Of a stretch of 21,698 bases of DNA, positions 1-9,967 are shown one piece after another. This DNA is from Plakobranchus ocellatus. Taxonomy: Eukaryota; Mollusca; Gastropoda; Plakobranchidae. Every line of letters begins with the position of its first letter. Position 1 is the stretch's first letter. The notes under the pieces are model-generated. The model made no database searches, was not told where the DNA came from, and worked only from the letters and a program-made list of their open reading frames with translations. Both the position numbers and the translations under genes were made by a program. The stretch covers positions 153,847 through 175,544 of the forward strand of contig BLXT01003760.1 in assembly GCA_019648995.1 (NCBI GenBank). Direction: 5' to 3'.

Positions 1-35
<35 letters not shown>

Positions 36-36
36 G
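1..36. repeat. (CTA)n microsatellite
   Basis: About twelve perfect CTA/ACT triplets open the window, followed by a short CTG-type tail near 49-57. It is a simple sequence repeat, and its left border is cut by the window edge. Confidence 0.95.
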
Positions 37-1125
37 GTGTTGTTGACTGCTGCTGCTAGTTCAGTTATGCTTTGTGGTGTAACGATTCTTGAAACAAGTT
101 GTTGTTTCATTCGTTCGGTTCCTTTGTGTCCTCAGATCTCTCTATCTCTTTTGCTTGTTTTTCTTTTTCTCCTCCATTTTCGGTTTTTGTGCGCAATAAA
201 CTCTGTACTTTGAACTTTCCCCTCAAGAATTTCGATTCTTTTCAGTCACTAGATGTAGTAAATTCATTTTAACACTAGCCTAAAACGACTAATACTGTTT
301 CGCTACAATGGCACCAAACCGATCACAGATCTAGGCCTTGTTCTTTATTCTGCATTTGCTAAAACATCTGGCCTTTGCTAGCAGAGTCTGAAATTTTGCA
401 CCCCATGTCCTTGCTTAAGCTCATATATCTTTTCTTTTCACCTCTGCTTTTGCTTGCTTACAACATTATTGAAATTGAGGTTAGTGGAGCTAGAGGAAAG
501 CCAATAAAAAGAATAAGTTAACTAACCTCTTTATATATGCACAAAATGGGTCTTTCAAATGATTTCCTATCATCAATTGTTATCCCAATTTCAAATGCCT
601 GTACTGAGTTATGTGAGCAGTATTTAAAAAAGAAAGTAAGAAGTCTACAACCAATTACTTTTGTTAATATATGCCTTCAACAACATACATAAATAATTAT
701 ATTTTTATTGGTTTTTTTTTTTTTAGCATACGAGTTACCATGACTACATGCTCAAATACACGTTTCCTGTTGCTACAATTGCTATCAATCTTGCTACTGC
801 CGGTTCCACATTGTCTAAAGAGTGTGAAATCCCTAAATAATGATAATCTGTACTTTATAGTGGCTCTCATATCTCTATACTTTGCTTCTTGTAATTAACA
901 ACTGAAGCTATTTACAGACAAAAAGTCAATTTGAAAATTCAGCAAAATTTAATATTGCAGATGTCAACAAATAACTTAATTAGTCCTCATAATGTTTATC
1001 ACTTAACAAGAAATGGCATTAAAACAAACTAAACTTTAACAATATGTCACTTTACAGCCAGTTACAATATAAAATATTAAGAGATTTTTTTTATGTTACT
1101 CTACAGCCACAGCAATTTGCTGCAC
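1..1125. other. left flank, no exon recognised
   Basis: This stretch follows the donor of the last visible CutC exon on the minus strand, so it should be CutC intron, but I could not find the next exon (expected to start by completing a phase-2 codon and to encode the conserved aspartate-glycine-x-isoleucine-aspartate segment). It is AT-rich with T runs. Short open frames such as 671-898 have no recognisable protein character. Confidence 0.5.
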
Positions 1126-1294
1126 CTGGTAAGAAGACCAAAAACAAATCCATCTGCACCAGCTTCCCTCAAGCAAATTATATCCTCTTTCATCACTTGT
1201 AGTTCAGTCCAGCTGTAGCAGAAATCACCACCTCTGGGTCGAATCATGACAAAAACAGGGATGGACAAGAGGTTTTTGATGATTTTCAACATAC
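1126..1294 (-). CDS. CUTC: CUTC coding exon 3
   Basis: The exon begins after an AG at 1295-1296 and ends before a GTGCAG donor at 1121-1125. Its 169 bases complete a glycine codon and then encode MLKIIKNLLS, the family signature VFVMIRPRGGDF, and the AGADGFVFGLLT strand-helix segment. The end is phase 2 (codon AG plus one base), which fits a serine or arginine before the DG motif of the family. Reading on past the donor reaches a stop quickly, supporting the splice. Confidence 0.95.
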
Positions 1295-4200
1295 CTAATC
1301 ATGACATAAAAACAACACAAAAAAGCTTGATTTCAAAGTACTTGTAAATTTAAGTAGAATTATATAAACGTCAAAATGTGAGTTTACATTCTAAAAACTA
1401 TCAATTTTTAACTCATTACAACCAGTCTCAAAACTTTATTTTTTTTTTTCAAATCATAATCCTAGTTCTCTTCACTAGAGCATAAAGACCTACATTATTT
1501 GCAACATTTTACAAAGAGATGGTTTTTCTTCCATAAACATCTAATAATAATTTATTGAAAACATTGAATGCCTGCTTGCAAAACATTAAAAAAAAAAGTG
1601 CGTGATAGTTTTAACAAAAAAAAATGTTTGTAAAAAAAAAAACAACAAATAACAGACTGAACTTGAAATAAATTCTTCTTTTCTACAACACAAGAAATAA
1701 ACTTAAATTTCAGCCAGTGTAAATATGCCCTTTTAAAAATGAAGAACAAATCAGTTTAGTGCATAAACATTCTTTTATATTTATAATTATGTCAACCATC
1801 AAAAAATCAGTTAAATTTAAAATCATTCAAAAAAGAAGAGGACAAGTGACCCAAAAAAAAAAAAAAAAAACTCTTAAGATTCTTACTGCATTTGAAGCAC
1901 ACACTTCATTTAATTTGGCTTACTTAAAGTTAAAGTTTCAATTTAGTGGTTGACAAGTCCACTCTGCTGGCCAGTGCCATGGTAAATGTTACAAATTCTA
2001 TAAACAGACCCCTTAAGTAATCACGTTGAATTAAAATTAAATATATATATGTATTGGACAAAATGAAATACATGTACATACCAATACTTGGTGTTGTTCC
2101 TCCCTCCATAAGGTTTGCACATAGCTCCACTCTAGTAGCTCCTAATAGAGGCAACATTGTTGAAAATAATTGACATTAATGACCAATATTTAGTCATTGA
2201 AATTTTATATGCCCCATGCATCACTTGATCTGAGACCTGCTTTACCTCTCATCATGCGAGGCAGCAGTGGCAAGTTAACTATGTGACAGAGGACCCTTGC
2301 AGATTTCAAGGCAAGTTTGATAAGCTGATGAGCCCCTCCTTTTTCTCAAATGAAATGAAATATGATGTATGGTAATTGCAAAATAAAGAGCAGCTATGGC
2401 CCTATCCTTTGCATTAATATGTATCCATAAAGATGAAATATGATTTTGTTCTCTCATTTACATTCAAACTGTAAAACAAAATATAAAAATTTGCCAATTT
2501 TTACTACCTAAATGAAGCAAACCAGTTTTATCAATATTCATATGATTTTCTTTTATGATATATTTTTCATATGCTTTACTAAGGTCATCATCTACTTCTA
2601 CCTTTATTCCCATGGTCTTTTTTAAATTGGATTTATTCAGAACTGCCACCACAAAGATTTTAGTTTCAGTAATTTTGAGCCCTCATTTCAATATTTCTTA
2701 AAGCATTTCAGTAACAGTGGCTATGTTAACCCTATAGAGACATACCTGATGTCTTTAATCAAGACAAATAGATGGCAAGATAAAAATACAAACTCATTGT
2801 ATCTAATTTCAGAATCAGTGTACATAACTATAGCTGATGCCCAAAAGGACCTTAAAAGTTAATATTTCACAACAGTACATTATTTCTTTACACAACAATG
2901 ATCATTTTTTTTTTTTTAATTCTGTAAATTTTATAAATGCAAGATTTCAATTTCAGTATTTTCGATCTCATTTCAGTACTTCAGTAATTTGGACCTCATT
3001 TTAGTAGTAAACAACCAAAATCAGTAGTGGTTAGCAGATCTGTTTATTGTACATATATGTTATGCAACCAGGGAAATCTGGCTTTCTTTAACATGATGGC
3101 AGGGGGTTTCTCCTTAATATACGAAACATATCTCCTTATCTTAGAGCCTTGATACCTACCAAAGGAAGTTCAATCTATAGGACCCAAAGGAAATAAGAAA
3201 TTTCTTGCCTAATTTTGCTTCAAGCCTGCTTTAGCTAAAATTGCTAATATCAAGCATCATATCAACTGCCTATTTCCAGTCTACCTAATAAAATGATCCT
3301 TCTGGTGCAGATGCATCAATAAAAACCACAGATAAGGTTAAATGAGAATCTCTCTGAAGCTGTAAGCAACTCAAAAATGTAAAATACACCATGATGCATG
3401 CATTTTCAAACAAACTAATGTAAATCCTCTGAAATATACAATAAGTTCATTATTTTCATGAGTAATAAATCTTTTGGGTACATAGCTACTTCTAATTTAG
3501 ATCAATATTTTTGTCCGATTATAAAATTGTCAGGAAAATATAAGCATGATTTTGGCAAACTTGTCATTTCTTAATATAGTCAGTACATGTATAAAAAACT
3601 GAGAATTCTGCATCAAAAAAATTTTATTTCAAAAAGGATATTAGATCTACCCTATTTCATTAAACTTTTTGGATTGATGAGTTTTTTTAATTTAAAATAT
3701 TTCATTGCACAGTAAATTATACAATTCATGCTCAATTCATTTTTAAGTTCAATATAATGAAACATTTTCTGGGACTCTGCTCTGAGACACACAATATTTT
3801 AAAGCTAAGCTATCCACCACACAGTTTTTAAAAAGATTCTGAAACATTACTCCATTGATGTAACAGCAAAAAGCTCTGCCCTCCTTTCGAATCTAGATTT
3901 TAATGTATTGAGGTCTTTTTTATTTTCAAGAGGGCTAGATTTATGAATATTTTGAGATATAGACTGGTATTTGTTGAAGACGAACTGGGGTTTACCAAAA
4001 AAGTGCTATAGAATTTTCTTCATTTTGCATCTTTTTACAAGGCCATAAGCTCTTCCGAATTTCTTTTTAAAAAAAAAAGGTCATTTTAGAGGATGGATTC
4101 TTCTTTTTTGTGATGTTTTGCAATGTAGGCAAAAGGTTTTGTGAAGATTTCTAAGATTTGCACTGAACTCAGTACAGTGACAGAGTGTGACTCACCAGAA

Positions 4201-5512
4201 AGATAAAGCAGCAATACCAAACTAACCTACTGGTATCACACAATGAAACTTTTTAAAACTTTCAAATGATACAAAAGTAATTACATATCGTAGTTTAAGA
4301 GGTAAAGACGTAAATAATTAAACAGATTAGAGGATTATACTAACCAGACTACATTCTACACATCAATTTTGAATAGCCTGCTCACCCTTAAAAGAAATCT
4401 GGACAAATTAAAAAAATATATTAGACTGTTTTTCAAACCTCTGATGTGTTTAAAATCTTATCTATTACAGCTCTTTATAGAGCAAAAGTATAATGATGTA
4501 ATAGTTATACAAAAGTTACCGCATTTTTCTTATTATGATCCGGATAATCAGCCGTTTTATAACTCGCTTCATAAAGAGTCTTTTAAGTGTGACCAGACTC
4601 GGCTTTTACAGAATTGAGAAAGAGGGAACAGGAATCTCAGCCTGGTAACTAGACCTAGGCTAAAGTTGATGAGGAGTGGCTGTGTGGCGGGTTTCGCAGT
4701 ATTGTGGCTTAGGCTACTGATGATGTCTCAAAACAGACTTCGTTTACTTTAAACACTTTTAAATTAAAAGCAGGATAATTTATTTACAGGGAGGGGAAGG
4801 GGAACAGGGTCAGGAGGTGGGGGCATTTTTCAGAAAGACTTCTCTCTTTTTTGGCTTGTATACACTTCATTCTGCTTTCTCCTAAAACAAATCACGCCAC
4901 TTGATCTTTGACCTAGTGTAAAGCCAAGCTACTCATCGTGACTTGTGTCCAGGTGCATTAGCAAAGAGTTACTTTTTAAAAAGAAATGTTCTAAAATGTT
5001 TTCATTTAAAAAAAAAAAGGTACTCGTCATGCACGACACAGATATTCATTGAAATAGATTATTAGCATGGTTAGTTGTGCTACAGCAGCATGAAAAAAAT
5101 CTGTGTCAAGCAATAATCAACTGCACAAAAATATAAATTAAACATCATACCCATTGACCTCAATAGGCTGGATCCCCACAATTTGAGAATCAGCAAGAGA
5201 CATACCTCGTAAGTCTGGATCCTTCCCCGCTCTTTTTAGTTTGATACTAGATGAAGTGTGAGGACACAAGGGAATAACCCTAATTTGCATTATAAACTGA
5301 CTCATTATACATGGATATATCCGAATTTTGAAAAGCAGGTGCACCTATTTATCTGGATTATCAAAAAATGATTCAGTGTACGGCACTAAAATTGGTGGCT
5401 TGGCTGAAGTTTAAAAAACAAACAACAAAAAAGAACCCCATGAGATATAAAATAACTTACCTCCCTTCTCAGCATTCTGAGCTGAATCAGGTGAATCAAT
5501 ACAAACTTCCAT
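1126..5512 (-). CDS. CUTC: CutC copper homeostasis protein gene, 5' part (three exons, partial)
   Basis: CutC is a TIM-barrel protein, a putative copper(I) binder or handler in the cytosol; its exact biochemical role in animals is unsettled. Three minus-strand exons join in frame (5461-5512, 2082-2141, 1126-1294) to give about 93 residues matching the N-terminal third of the family: MEVCIDS, then RVELCANLMEGGTTPSIG, then IPVFVMIRPRGGDF and EAGADGFVFG. The two cysteines at the ends of the first strands (in EVC and ELC), reported as copper ligands in human CutC, are both kept. Introns are 3319 and 787 bases, both phase 1; the last donor is phase 2. The family is usually about 250-270 residues, so roughly two thirds lies left of the window. 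It is transcribed away from COX15. Confidence 0.95.
1295..2081 (-). other. CUTC intron 2
   Basis: A 787-base phase-1 intron with a GTATGT donor (2076-2081) and an ATTAG acceptor. It is very AT-rich, with a pure A run of about 20 at roughly 1852-1870 on the plus strand. Nothing else is recognisable. Confidence 0.85.
2082..2141 (-). CDS. CUTC: CUTC coding exon 2
   Basis: A 60-base exon, phase 1 on both sides. It encodes GATRVELCANLMEGGTTPSIG once the flanking bases are added, the most conserved motif of CutC proteins. The acceptor is a pyrimidine-rich stretch ending ATTAG on the minus strand and the donor is G|GTATGT. The cysteine in ELC is retained. An ATG just upstream in the intron makes a longer open frame, but it is not the start. 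Confidence 0.95.
2508..2642 (-). other. possible cassette exon in CUTC intron 1 (unproven)
   Basis: On the minus strand a GGCAG acceptor is followed by 135 open bases ending at G|GTAGTAA. Its borders are phase 1 on both sides, the same phase as the intron it sits in, so including it would keep the CutC frame and add 45 mostly charged residues (it contains IKVEVDDDLSKAYEKY). Known CutC proteins have no such insert at this point. An open stretch of this size in AT-rich DNA may be chance. Confidence 0.2.
2655..3010. repeat. dispersed TTTCAGTA-type degenerate repeats
   Basis: The phrase TTTCAGTAATTTTGAGCCCTC near 2664 recurs in altered form near 2951 (TTTCAGTATTTTCGATCTCA) and 2978 (CTTCAGTAATTTGGACCTCA). 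The last two are roughly 24 bases apart and form a decayed tandem pair. No family is recognised. Confidence 0.45.
5461..5512 (-). CDS. CUTC: CUTC coding exon 1 (start codon)
   Basis: Fifty-two bases encode MEVCIDSPDSAQNAEKG plus the first base of a glycine codon, ending at a strong G|GTAAGT donor. This matches the start of the CutC barrel (human: MEVCVDSVESAVNAERG). Joined to exon 2 it restores the family sequence exactly across the GGA junction. The methionine at 5510-5512 is a natural start, as in many shorter CutC proteins. However, TATAG just before it could also be a splice acceptor, and human CutC has an N-terminal extension upstream of this point, so an earlier exon cannot be excluded. 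Confidence 0.92.
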
Positions 5513-6587
5513 GCCTATATATAATATAATACTAGATCTGGATGACCAATATGTCAAGAAATTTTATGATTTATATAGTAAACATGTATTTATAAGAAAT
5601 TTTCAGGACAGTTAATGGCAAAACAAAATAAGAGTTCTGCCTCAGTATGATCAGCAACATCACTTCTAATCACAGTGCATACAATTGCAATCTAATCTTG
5701 TCATTGTATACGCCAGTCAATATTATTTGACAACATTAATTGCTATTAAGTGACGATGTATTAATTTACGAATTATGAATTGCAATTTTAATGACAAAAT
5801 TAATTTTGTTGATTTTAAACAGATACATCATCACTCTCTCACAATTAATGCTACAATATTATTTATAATACCTGCACTGCACAGAATCTTCTAACTGAAT
5901 TCTTAGATGAGACACATATGATACACATCAATTTTTACTCAAATTAATTAAAATCAAGATTTATTTCCACTCAATTTCCAAACAATCCTAATACAATGCC
6001 ACTCTATCTTTTGAACAATTGGTCAGTTTTCTCATACATTCACATCCAATGTCTCTTGGTCTTTTGGTGTATCTAGATCTAGATATGAATGTAAGTCGAT
6101 AAGGCAGTCCAGATCTGAAATACATGCAGATGCCACTGTCCTGCTTTCAACCACAGAGGAAAAATTAGAGATGATGATCGTGTCAGTAAAATCAAAAGGT
6201 GAAGATAAAAACCTTTCTTAAATAGCAATAAACAATGAGGACAGTTGTAAAATGAAGAGTCCTATGTCATGATTGACAACAGTGATATGTGGAAAATAAA
6301 GGATCGATTAAAAAAATCCGAACTCTGTGAGAACTCACGATGTCAATGCTAATCACAAAAAAGTGAGGAGCCATCGACCTATAACACTACACTGATTACA
6401 ATGAATGAGGAACATATTAAAGAATAGATTTATAAGGAAACAGGCCAAGAAACTAATACTCGAAAAATCAAAGATCACCTTCAACTTTAACAATAAATAA
6501 GATGAAATACTTTTCAGGCATTACCAAATAGTACAGGAGTAATCATACCAGGCTGTCTTCGCTAATTATTGCTAAGCTATAGTATTG

Positions 6588-6761
6588 ATGTATACTGAAT
6601 CGTGTGCCAACGCCAGGATTATCCCGAGAATCAGTCTCTTCAATCGTGCCAATGTTACAAGAGGTGATGGTTTTGCCCAGTTATTAGTTGTATTTTATAA
6701 ATTCTCTTTGGTCGGTGAGAGCAAATGTCGCCGTATAAAATCTTCACGTTTATCTAATTGA
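6588..6761 (+). other. CpG-richer patch with a 57-codon open frame
   Basis: The stretch carries about eight CpGs in 160 bases, unusual for this AT-rich window. A plus-strand ATG at 6588 opens 57 codons containing ARIIPRISLFNRANV, and the minus strand is also open over much of the same bases. No protein family is recognised. Its position in the divergent spacer makes a promoter or 5'-untranslated exon more likely than a gene. Confidence 0.25.
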
Positions 6762-7495
6762 CCTCCCATAGTCACTTAAATCAGATTAAGCAAGAGCTAG
6801 AGAATCAGACCATAGAGTTTTAACGGAGGATTTCTACACGGGAAGCACTAATTAATGTAATCACGGTGCCTTATCCCATACTAGCTGCCCTTTCTGAAGG
6901 AGTACATTGTTTTGAAAAATGTATACTTCCATTCTAAGATTCTCTGCAACTGCTCCAACTACTTTTAGTTTCGCTTTCGAGATCAGACTACCATTTGAGG
7001 GAATTCCCGAAGTTTAGTCTGCTCTTTACATTTTAGTTCTCGTTTCCTCTAGGCCCTGGTTGCACAACAAGACTCTATGGTTCCAAACTGATTCAAGATT
7101 GAGATCTAGATCTAGAACCTAGATTCACATCAGTCCGCCTAAAAAAATCAAAATATAATAATCAGCCCAGATAAAAATGTCCTTGCTAGTGAAGTGCGTC
7201 AGCCGCTCTCAAACTAGATCTATATCTATTTCATCTTATGCTCGGCTGGAATCCTCAGCAAACTTGGTATGAAGGCAAACCTATGACATAGCCTATGAAG
7301 GATTGAAGGCTTTGTTGAACTTCTGATTGACCAGATCTAATTTAGATCTATACAATTAGGTCTTAATTTAGACTAGGCTACAATCGACTGCTGAATCAAA
7401 ATCTAGGCTAAGGATCCACTTAACCAGGACCTGAAGCTTCTCACTTCATCAAGAGGTTTTCCATATAGATCTATATATTGAAATTTATTTAACCC

Positions 7496-7600
7496 CAATA
7501 CTGCGCCAGCTGAGGCCTGAGATCAGACCGCCTGGTGGGCGGCTGCCTAGCAGTCCTATTTGTAAACATTGTAACTGGCTCAGCCAGCTGAACAAATCTG
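7496..7600. promoter_or_regulatory. GC-rich island with GC box, candidate promoter
   Basis: Within AT-rich surroundings this stretch holds CCGCC-TGGTG-GGCGG (7528-7542), an inverted repeat whose right arm forms a GGGCGG GC box, two CAGCTG E-boxes (7507-7512 and 7585-7590), and the palindrome CTGGCTCAGCCAG (7575-7587). It lies in the middle of the spacer between the divergent CUTC and COX15 starts. The promoter role is inferred from position and motifs only. Confidence 0.3.
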
Positions 7601-8311
7601 ACAAAGCATGTTTGTAAAGAAAGCTCTATCTCCTATTATTGTCTGATTATAACAAAGTATATTATCTGAAAGCAGACACTACAAGCATTTTATAGTTTAT
7701 AATTGTAAAAGTTTTAAAGTTATTTTGTGTACATTCTAGGGCTTGAAGTCAAGAATTTATAGAGAATTTACAATAGCGCTAAGAAAAGCTGATTCAAATT
7801 AATTCCACACCCTGACTTAGAAAACTGATGTAACAGAGAAATATGATTTATTCCTTTACCCTACAATTTCCTTGAATATATGAGACTATGTTTGAGTTTG
7901 AAATGTTTTTGGTTCATTGAAAACATTGGAAAAAAAATGATATAGGAGATTCAGTAGATGTACTACTATTATCTTGCGTTGCTAGCATTCTCAAAACATT
8001 GGGATTGCTTAGATCGATGATTTCAGTCATATCGGTTTTCATACTGAATGTGTCTTTGAGCTGAATAATGTAGTAGAAGGTTGCAAAAATGCTGTGTATT
8101 ATACGAGCAGTAGCAGTGTCGATGTACTGGTGTAATGAGCCAAGCACAACTTATACAGTTAGCATCTAGAAATCTAACAGTAATCCCAGGCTAGACCTGC
8201 TAAATCAGTGCCAAGCGTGGCCTACATACAGTCTGTTTACCAAAGTAACTTATGAGATAAGATAGCAAAGACAAAAAGCAGATGTGGTATAAGCTGGACA
8301 TCAATAAAACA

Positions 8312-8780
8312 CTTCTTTCATCAAGTTGCATCACCAAAAATTTTGTCGTTGAATCATGCATCTTGAATTATGCCACTCCCAACCCCATATCATTGAATTC
8401 ATCCCATCCTCCCTTTGTCTTGTACACACTGATATTCAATACAGCCTCATCATCCCTTCTCCCCTTTGTCTTCAACATTTAGTTAGCTTAGACCTAGCTT
8501 CTTCCTTCAGTTGCAACACCAAAAATTTTATCATTGAATCAAGCATCTTGAATTATACTACTCCCAACCGCACCTCTCTCTCTCTCTCTCCGAGTCATCC
8601 TATCCTCCCTTTGTCTTGTATACACTGGCATCATTCAATAAACCACGCCATCCCTTCTTCCCTTTGTCTTCAACATTCAGTTAGCTTAGACCTAGCTTCT
8701 TCCTTCAGTGATTACAACACAAAAAATTCCATCACTGCAATGAGCATCAGTCATTCTGCACCTCTCATCCCTTCTCTCTT
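8312..8780. repeat. tandem repeat, ~196-base unit, ~2.4 copies
   Basis: The phrases CTTCTTCCTTCAGT, CAACACCAAAAATTTT, CATCTTGAATTATRCYACTCC, CCTCCCTTTGTCTTGTA and CTTCAACATTYAGTTAGCTT recur in the same order at offsets of 185 to 198 bases. A CT microsatellite (about 8576-8591) expanded in the second copy explains part of the offset change. The 184-codon open frame at 8356-8910 is the reading of this pyrimidine-rich repeat through two copies and shows no protein domain, so I do not call it a gene. Confidence 0.85.
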
Positions 8781-9030
8781 CTGTCGATCGAGCCATAAAA
8801 ACGGGCCTAATCCACATGACCAGACACTAAACAAGACAGTATTCCGATCGCACGCAGTGCCTCTCACTTTTTGCATGGTAACTTTGCTTTGGGTGGGATT
8901 ATGTGCTTAAATCAACTGCAATTTGATTGGTAGTTATTATTGGATCTAACCAATGAGATAGCATGACCCTTAGATACGCTAGAGTTAAGAAATTTTTCAT
9001 TGAATAGAGCCATAGCCTGTGTTTTGAAAC

Positions 9031-9125
9031 AACCATCGTCCTGTGTGTAATATATGCACACAAGGTTGTATTGTAATAACCATCGGCCAGCACATAATAC
9101 CCGCACACTTGGTTGTATTGTGACA
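9031..9125. repeat. 47-base tandem duplication
   Basis: AACCATCG at 9031 and 9078, and GGTTGTATTG at 9064 and 9111, are each exactly 47 bases apart, with intervening bases similar but diverged. Two copies, of moderate age. Confidence 0.75.
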
Positions 9126-9176
9126 ACATGCGCATAAGATTAAGAGAGGCTTTAATTCAAGAGTCTAATGATAAAT

Positions 9177-9221
9177 CCAGATCTAGAGATCTAATCTATC
9201 TAGAATCTAGATGTAGATCAA
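9177..9221. repeat. AGATCTAG-rich cluster
   Basis: Overlapping GATCTAG, ATCTAGA and TAGATC words fill this short stretch. The same words recur at 5532, 6071, 7102, 7215, 7333 and 7466 in the divergent spacer, but are sparse in the rest of the window. Confidence 0.6.
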
Positions 9222-9278
9222 TAAAGCTTAGTTTTTCCAAAGACATTAAAACTATATTGACTTCTTGAGTGTCAAAAA

Positions 9279-9333
9279 CCATGATCATGGCTTCTCATTT
9301 GAGTGAGAGTACTGTGAGGGGCCATGATCATGG
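9279..9333. repeat. two copies of the palindrome CCATGATCATGG
   Basis: A perfect 12-base palindrome occurs at 9279-9290 and again at 9322-9333, 43 bases apart, each followed by CTT or CTTTC. Together they could pair into a stem-loop or cruciform. They may belong to a short DNA transposon whose right end is the AAGGGTTAA at about 9502-9510. Confidence 0.7.
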
Positions 9334-9493
9334 CTTTCACAACGGGGTATGTCAAAGTGACTTGAAGTGTTACCTTGAGTCTTCATCAGTATTGCTTTTT
9401 TTTTTTCTTCTTCTGTTAGGATGTATCCTTGTTAGGTCTTTATAAATCAGTAAGCAAAGGCATACTGTTTGGGAACAGGAACAAATTTTATCA

Positions 9494-9510
9494 CACACTC
9501 AAAGGGTTAA
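9494..9510. mobile_element. possible piggyBac-like transposon end
   Basis: CACTCAAAGGGTTAA reads, on the other strand, TTAACCCTTTGAGTG: a TTAA target plus CCC start, the layout of piggyBac-type termini. I could not find the matching left end, so this is a weak call. Confidence 0.25.
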
Positions 9511-9540
9511 TATTAGACTGTAAAAATTCTAATTAGCCCT

Positions 9541-9551
9541 CCCCCCCCCCC
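9541..9551. repeat. poly-C tract
   Basis: Eleven consecutive C, preceded by CCCT, in an AT-rich context. A simple homopolymer. Confidence 0.85.
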
Positions 9552-9967
9552 TTTCTATTTTTGCTAAATTCCATGTGGCCAGCTATATGTGGCACATACA
9601 GTAGCAGGGCTCCATTTCACTATTTTCAGATAATATTTAAGGAAAAGATTAGTTTAGTTTGTAGTGTAGGCCTATCGAGATAAACTGTCACAATAGATAC
9701 TCAACAAATCATGTTGATGTTTTTTAACATTCTCCCTATCAATTGAAAAGCTCAATCTGTATTTTCATATTTAAGAACACTATAATTTTTAATAAATAAC
9801 TATCATACGTTTGAGCAGTAATTTTTTTCCCTAATGAACATAATTACTAAAGCTTTGTATTTGTGGCTTTTGAATGTTTTGAAAGTCTGTATGGAACATC
9901 TTCAATTAAAAATTTTTTTTTTTTGTATAATGTAGCCAAGTTTTGTTGATTTTTGTTGTATTGTATG

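Larger units (their letters stand above)
2142..5460 (-). other. CUTC intron 1
   Basis: A 3319-base phase-1 intron, AT-rich with many A and T runs. It holds dispersed TTTCAGTA words (2655-3010) and two stretches that could be unproven alternative exons (2508-2642 and 5345-5403). The open frame at 4369-4617 has no ATG and no recognisable motif. No transposon could be named. Confidence 0.8.

Noticed and set aside
1930-2157. 75-codon minus-strand frame taken as a whole
   Set aside because: Only 2082-2141 is CutC exon 2; the rest of the frame is intron read-through on either side.
4369-4617. 82-codon plus-strand open frame in CUTC intron 1
   Set aside because: It starts with TTG rather than ATG, has no recognisable motif, and has intron-like composition; probably chance.
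5138-5344. 68-codon minus-strand frame with a GAG|GTATGT donor-like site at 5206, and a plus-strand CTC|GTAAGT site beside it
   Set aside because: No family match, and both strands offer equally good splice-like signals, so neither can be trusted.
8356-8910. 184-codon plus-strand open frame
   Set aside because: It reads through the 196-base tandem repeat; the peptide repeats with the DNA and has no domain.
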